Assembly: GCA_024277555.1 (NCBI GenBank)
Contig: JAJRUY010000074.1
Coordinates: forward strand, 1-11,133
DNA: 11,133 nucleotides
Direction of reading: 5' to 3'
DNA from: Gammaproteobacteria bacterium
GTDB lineage: Bacteria > Pseudomonadota > Gammaproteobacteria > Chromatiales > Chromatiaceae
Both the position numbers and the translations under genes were made by a program. The notes beneath the pieces were generated by a model, which was not told the DNA's origin, did not search any database, and worked only from the letters and a program-made list of their open reading frames with translations. Shown one piece after another: positions 7,416-11,133 of the stretch; the stretch's first letter is position 1; the number at the start of each line of letters is the position of its first letter.

Positions 7416-7526
7416 GGGAACCTCGAATAATTCGTTTTTTGTCACCCCGGCGAAAGCCGGGGTCCAGATAAATCAGCAAGTTATGGATTCCGGCTTCCGC
7501 CGGAATGACGATTTTTCGAGGTGCCC
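7416..7526. mobile_element. Second MITE-like element enclosing a palindromic repeat
   Basis: This 111-bp element is bounded by GGGAACCTCGAATAATTCG (7416-7434) and, on the other strand, GGGCACCTCGAAAAATCG (7526-7509). It is flanked by CCAA at 7412-7415 and 7527-7530, a 4-bp direct repeat. Its ends share the pattern GGG-n-A-n-CTC-n-A with the 158-bp element, suggesting the same transposase family. Almost all the interior is the palindromic repeat copy 3. No coding capacity. Confidence 0.6.
7441..7509. repeat. Dispersed palindromic repeat, copy 3
   Basis: The left arm 7441-7465 (GTCACCCCGGCGAAAGCCGG...) and right arm 7485-7509 (ending CCGCCGGAATGAC) are inverted repeats matching at 20 of 25 positions, around a 19-nt loop. 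It is the same family as copy 1 at 3164-3240 but has GAAA/TTCC in place of CATG at the turn of the arms. Confidence 0.85.
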
Positions 7527-7840
7527 CCAAACTATTGGTGAGTGAATAAATATCGCGGGTTCTGAATAAAGGATAACTCCTTTTTGGAATAGGATCGCAT
7601 GGGACCCGACAGCTATTCAAGAATGACAGTTTTGAATGAAACCATGATCGAATAACAAAAAATAACATGGTTTGGGTGGAAGGGTTTGTGATGTAGTTAT
7701 GTTTTTTCTGCTTTATGCAGGGTTTGCTGGAAGAATTGTCCAAAGAATTCTGGTTATGCCAGGTACTGATCGCATTCGCTTGAATTTCGGGGTCGGATGC
7801 TTTAGCGTTACTGCGTCAAAAAAATGCCGAACCTGTTTGC

Positions 7841-7857
7841 GGGGCGGGGCGGGGCGG
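7841..7857 (+). repeat. GGGGC tandem tract, possible G-quadruplex
   Basis: GGGGCGGGGCGGGGCGG is three and a half GGGGC units, followed by AAGG. It has four closely spaced G runs, enough for a two-layer G-quadruplex in the coding strand or in mRNA. It lies about 75-90 nt before the start codon of the large secreted-protein gene. Short tandem tracts like this can also vary in copy number by slippage. Confidence 0.6.
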
Positions 7858-7918
7858 AAGGCCATCGGTCTTCTCTCCATTTGAACGGACAATCGGGTAG
7901 CTTAAGAATAATAGTATT

Positions 7919-7924
7919 AGGGAG
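7919..7924 (+). promoter_or_regulatory. Ribosome binding site of the SdrD_B-domain gene
   Basis: AGGGAG lies 6 nt before ATG 7931, and the ATG is followed directly by a typical signal peptide, so both agree on this start. Confidence 0.8.
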
Positions 7925-7930
7925 ATAGGG

Positions 7931-10900
7931 ATGAAGAAGGCAGCGCACAGGTGGCTGAAATTTACTCTTCTGCATGTATTGCTTGTATCCACAACAGCGG
8001 TTTACGCGAATATAAGTGGTACGGTTTTCAGGGACTACAATCTGAATGGGACAATAGACACTCTCGAACCAGGTGTCGAAAGTATCACTGTTACCGCCTA
8101 TGATGATGCCGGGGCTGCCGTAGCTACCAGCAACACCGCAGCGGACGGCAGCTATGATTTGGTGACCCCCGTCGGCAGATACAGGGTAGAGGTGACAGGC
8201 CTGCCTTCCTACCTGAAACCCGGAACCGCTATTGGCGGCACCACGCAGGCATTGGTAAGCATTCTGGATGATGGCGTAACCCATGATGTGGGCCTGAACA
8301 ACGCAGGCGAATATGCCCAGGCCAATCCCGACATTATCATAACCAGGTTTGCCAAAGGCGCCCGCACTGGCGTAAACGCGGGTGTGTATACGGTACTGCA
8401 GTATCCATACATTGCCAACGGCACGGATGCGCCAACAAATCTTGCAACCTACTCAGAAGTCGGCTCTGTTTACGGTGTTGCGCATCTGAGAAAATTAAAT
8501 GCAAGCTATGTCTCCACCTTCTTTAAACGGCATGCCGACATTGGTCCCGCTGGTATCGGAGCCATCTACAAGATTGATCATGCGGCAGCCAATGCAGTCG
8601 CCACTTTTGCTGCCCTGCCAGGAACCGATCCGCGGGGAGCCGGTGCAGGATACGATTGGAACCACGACACGAATGGGTATGCGGATGTTGGGAAAACCGG
8701 CATCGGGGATATCGAGCTTTCCGACGATGAAAGCAAGCTTTTTGCAGTCAATATGGATGACAGGAGGCTCTATGTCATCGATGTAGATGCCAATGGCGAT
8801 GCTGGCGCTATTGCCAGTCACGCCATACCAGATCCCTGTGGCAGCCCCGTGGACTTTCGTCCCATGGGACTTGGGTTTCGTGACGGAATGCTTTATGTGG
8901 GCGTAACCTGCACGGCAGAATCCACCGTTGATGCCAACAATGTGGACAGCAGTACCAATGGCCCCAGAAAAGGGGACAAGACCCAGCTTTCCGCTCATGT
9001 GTACAGTTTTTCCCCGGATTTGGGCGTCTTCAGCGTAACCCCCGTGCTGGATGTGGATCTTGGCTATGATCGCGGCTGCATATATAGCGGCGATATCAGC
9101 AACCAGGATCCCGCCACTTGTACCTATGTCGATCATGATGGAGCAACCCAATCCTACAGGGGCAACTGGAATCCCTGGCAAATGGACTACGATATTGTCT
9201 TCAATGACAAGGCCCCAGGGAATATCGGCGACCAGAATGGCTGGATAGAGTACATGCAGCCCCTGTTGTCGGATATTGAGTTCGACAATGACGGCTCGAT
9301 GATTATTGCCATCAGGGACATAAATGGCGATAGAACCGGGCACGACAACAGTTCCCCCAATCCGGCTGATGCCACTATCCAGAATGGCAATGGCGAGGGA
9401 GATATTCTCAGAGCCTGTGGAAATGCCCAGGCAGGATGGACGCTGGAAAGTAACGGTACCTGCGGAGGCGTCACCACTGGTGGGGCGAACAACAATGAAG
9501 GTCTTGGCGGTGGTGAGTACTACTGGTATGACAACGGGCCGGGTGGCAACGGCAATGTAAATGGAGGCATTTCCGGGCATTCCGACACCGCCATGGGTGG
9601 GTTGCTGGTTGTTCCGGGGCATGCCGATCTAGTCACGGGAGCCATGGATGTCCATGATTTTCTGGACAATGGATTGATGTGGTTGCGAAATGATACCGGG
9701 CAGATCAGTACAGATGGCGTAGGAGTCCCCAAAAGGCTTTTGGTCTCTGTTCCCAATCTCAACGTATTTTTCGGCAAAGCAAGTGGCATCGGCGATATCG
9801 AAGCACTCAGTGGTGCGGCACCGCTAGAGATGGGTGATTATGTCTGGATTGATGCCGACAATGATGGCATTCAGGATCCATCTGAAGCCGCTGTCTCCGG
9901 GGTGACCGTAAACCTCTATGAAGGCAGCACACTGGTTGGAACTGCGGTGACCGGGCCGAATGGCGAATATTACTTCGGCGGCTTGGCCAACACCAATATG
10001 GCGGGCGGCAATTCTCTCAAACCAGCCACTGCATATCAATTGCGGATTAACCTGACCGATGCGGCCCTGGGAGGCCGGGTGCCTGCAAGGCAGGATGTCA
10101 ACGCCAATGCCGACGACATGCACGACAGTGATGGCGACAACGGAACATTGAACCCCGGGTTCTCGACCATCGCCTATACTACGGGCGGTGCGGGTGATAA
10201 TGACCATACACTGGATTTCGGATTCGTGGCGTCAATGTCCATTGGTTCCATAATTTGGGACGACAGCAATGTCAATGGCAGCCAGGATGCGGGAGAACCA
10301 GGGATTCCTGGAGCAACAATCCGGCTGCTGGTGGATGACGGAACCGGAACATTCGTACCGGCAACCCATCTGGATGGCAGCTCGGTAATCGCTATCGTGA
10401 CACTGGCTGACGGACTCTATTACTTTGGAAATTTGCCCGAGGGAGATTACCGGGTTGAGGTGACGATACCGGCTGGTTATGCACCAACCATCAATCAAAA
10501 TACTGCAGACAATGATGATGCCCCAAACGACTCCAATATTGCGAGTTCAGTAGGCAATGTCCATACCTCAGGCATTTTCACCCTCACCAACGATGGAGAG
10601 CCTGGCGTGGACTCCAATATCGCTGGTAGTGATGATGCAGACAACGCAGACGAAAACAACGGCAATATGACGGTGGACTTCGGCTTCACTCCGGCCGTAT
10701 CCATTGGCTCTCTTATCTGGAACGATCAGAACAACAACGGCACCCAGGACGTGGGCGAGCAGCCTTTGTCCGGCGCTACCATCACCCTCCTCGATGGAGC
10801 TGGCAATCCAGTTTCTGGCGTAGCTCCGCAGATCACCGGAGCCGATGGCCTGTACTACTTCGGCAACCTCCCGGCGGGAGACTACCGGGTTCAGGTTACT

Positions 10901-11133
10901 CCACCCGCTGGCTACAGCCCAGCCAGCGTACAGAATGCTACGGACAACGATGACACCGGCAGCGATTCCAATATCGCAGGTCCGGGCAACGTGTCCGGCA
11001 GCTACACCAGTGGCACCTTCACCCTCAGCAACAACGGTGAACCGACCGAAATCGGCGGACTGCCCGGCAGTGACGATGGCGATAATGCCGACGAAGACAA
11101 CGGCAACATGAGCGTGGACTTCGGCTTCTACCA
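7931..11133 (+). CDS. Large secreted SdrD_B-domain surface protein with central propeller-like region, 3' end missing
   Basis: The frame is open from ATG 7931 to the window end (1067 codons) without a stop. Residues 1-26 are a Sec signal peptide (MKKAAHRW start, hydrophobic core, 'VYA' before the likely cut). A first SdrD_B-like beta-sandwich follows ('GTVFRDYNLNGTIDTLEPG', from about 29). Residues 130-630 form a distinct region with propeller-type strings such as 'GIGDIELSDDESKLFAV' (257-273), 'PMGLGFRDGMLYVGV' and 'LSDIEFDNDGSMIIAI'. SdrD_B modules then start near 635 ('GDYVWIDADNDGIQDPSE'), 770 and 924, each with the acidic D/N-rich loop 'DxxNxNGxQDxGE' that binds calcium in staphylococcal Sdr proteins, and each later ones closing with 'VDFGF'. 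Composition is acidic and Asn/Gly/Asp-rich. This suggests a rigid stalk on a cell-surface or released adhesin-like protein; the anchor and C-terminal sorting signal lie beyond the window. Confidence 0.88.
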   Translation, partial: MKKAAHRWLKFTLLHVLLVSTTAVYANISGTVFRDYNLNGTIDTLEPGVESITVTAYDDAGAAVATSNTAADGSYDLVTPVGRYRVEVTGLPSYLKPGTAIGGTTQALVSILDDGVTHDVGLNNAGEYAQANPDIIITRFAKGARTGVNAGVYTVLQYPYIANGTDAPTNLATYSEVGSVYGVAHLRKLNASYVSTFFKRHADIGPAGIGAIYKIDHAAANAVATFAALPGTDPRGAGAGYDWNHDTNGYADVGKTGIGDIELSDDESKLFAVNMDDRRLYVIDVDANGDAGAIASHAIPDPCGSPVDFRPMGLGFRDGMLYVGVTCTAESTVDANNVDSSTNGPRKGDKTQLSAHVYSFSPDLGVFSVTPVLDVDLGYDRGCIYSGDISNQDPATCTYVDHDGATQSYRGNWNPWQMDYDIVFNDKAPGNIGDQNGWIEYMQPLLSDIEFDNDGSMIIAIRDINGDRTGHDNSSPNPADATIQNGNGEGDILRACGNAQAGWTLESNGTCGGVTTGGANNNEGLGGGEYYWYDNGPGGNGNVNGGISGHSDTAMGGLLVVPGHADLVTGAMDVHDFLDNGLMWLRNDTGQISTDGVGVPKRLLVSVPNLNVFFGKASGIGDIEALSGAAPLEMGDYVWIDADNDGIQDPSEAAVSGVTVNLYEGSTLVGTAVTGPNGEYYFGGLANTNMAGGNSLKPATAYQLRINLTDAALGGRVPARQDVNANADDMHDSDGDNGTLNPGFSTIAYTTGGAGDNDHTLDFGFVASMSIGSIIWDDSNVNGSQDAGEPGIPGATIRLLVDDGTGTFVPATHLDGSSVIAIVTLADGLYYFGNLPEGDYRVEVTIPAGYAPTINQNTADNDDAPNDSNIASSVGNVHTSGIFTLTNDGEPGVDSNIAGSDDADNADENNGNMTVDFGFTPAVSIGSLIWNDQNNNGTQDVGEQPLSGATITLLDGAGNPVSGVAPQITGADGLYYFGNLPAGDYRVQVTPPAGYSPASVQNATDNDDTGSDSNIAGPGNVSGSYTSGTFTLSNNGEPTEIGGLPGSDDGDNADEDNGNMSVDFGFY
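10238..11133 (+). repeat. In-gene tandem repeat of about 462 bp (SdrD_B modules)
   Basis: Two successive units begin at 10238 and 10700 (residues 770 and 924), a period of 154 residues. Both share 'SIGS[IL]IW', 'DGLYYFGNLP.GDYRV', 'NDD...DSNIA' and 'DNADE.NGNM.VDFGF'. The second unit is cut by the window end. An earlier, more diverged unit begins near 9830. Confidence 0.8.

Larger units (their letters stand above)
7531..7930. other. Upstream region and leader of the SdrD_B-domain gene
   Basis: This stretch is about 400 nt and AT-rich to about 7820, with no supported gene. A small hairpin AAAGGA-TAAC-TCCTTT followed by TT (7568-7585) could be a weak terminator. From about 7820 the sequence becomes GC-rich: ATGCCGAACCTG, a GGGGC tract, GGAAGGCCATCGGTCTTC and CGGGTAGC follow in order. 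That order loosely resembles conserved blocks of c-di-GMP-I (GEMM) riboswitches, but the GAAA-capped stem and the exact core are missing, so no riboswitch is called. No promoter with good spacing was found. Confidence 0.4.

Noticed and set aside
7381..7743. A 120-codon minus-strand frame containing 'VIPAEAGIHN'
   Set aside because: It runs through the second MITE-like element and its repeat; the peptide string is again the repeat translated.
7901..7920. CTTAAGAATAATAG as a third MITE end before the SdrD_B gene
   Set aside because: Only the palindromic CTTAAG matches; the GGGCA start and partner end are absent.
7820..7930. A c-di-GMP-I riboswitch as an annotated feature
   Set aside because: The resemblance is loose: there is no GAAA-capped P2 and closing-stem pairing is weak, so it is kept only as a finding to test.
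8495..9622. A 375-codon open frame on the minus strand
   Set aside because: It is wholly antisense to the SdrD_B-domain gene, has no ribosome site or recognisable domain, and its composition mirrors the opposite strand's Gly/Asp/Asn-rich codons.

Overview
This window looks like part of a proteobacterial chromosome, most likely a gamma- or beta-proteobacterium; the exact taxon cannot be named from sequence alone. The reasons are a Pseudomonas-type metal-site signature in HemB, a K+-independent, Rhodospirillum-like proton-pumping pyrophosphatase, dispersed 'GTCATCCCGGCG...' palindromic repeats of the kind common in these genomes, and moderate GC. All recognised genes lie on the + strand.

Layout: (1) 1-770, 3' part of hemB (haem biosynthesis). 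(2) 1058-3091, hppA, a membrane H+-translocating pyrophosphatase. (3) 3092-3359, intergenic spacer with a large palindromic repeat. (4) 3360-7047, a tight three-gene operon: a polytopic membrane protein of the NqrB/RnfD/UnbU family, a membrane-anchored copper-amine-oxidase-like protein that appears to have lost two of the three copper histidines, and a membrane-anchored or secreted beta-rich protein. The genes are joined by a 1-nt overlap and an 11-nt gap and start with GTG, ATG and TTG. (5) 7048-7930, about 880 nt without a gene, filled with small mobile elements: a 158-bp MITE-like hairpin inserted with a TTAA duplication into a copy of the palindromic repeat, and a second 111-bp element with related ends and a CCAA duplication enclosing a third repeat copy. 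A GGGGC tandem tract lies in the leader of the last gene. (6) 7931-end, a large secreted protein with an N-terminal SdrD_B-like domain, a central propeller-like region and at least three further SdrD_B modules; it runs off the window.

hemB and hppA are housekeeping genes. The most interesting part is the 3360-7047 operon. It combines an Rnf/Nqr-like membrane subunit that lacks the flavin-attachment threonine with a full-length amine-oxidase fold that keeps the topaquinone-precursor Asn-Tyr-x-Tyr motif but not the His-x-His copper site. I do not know a described system with this composition. A periplasmic binding, sensing or redox role is inference only.
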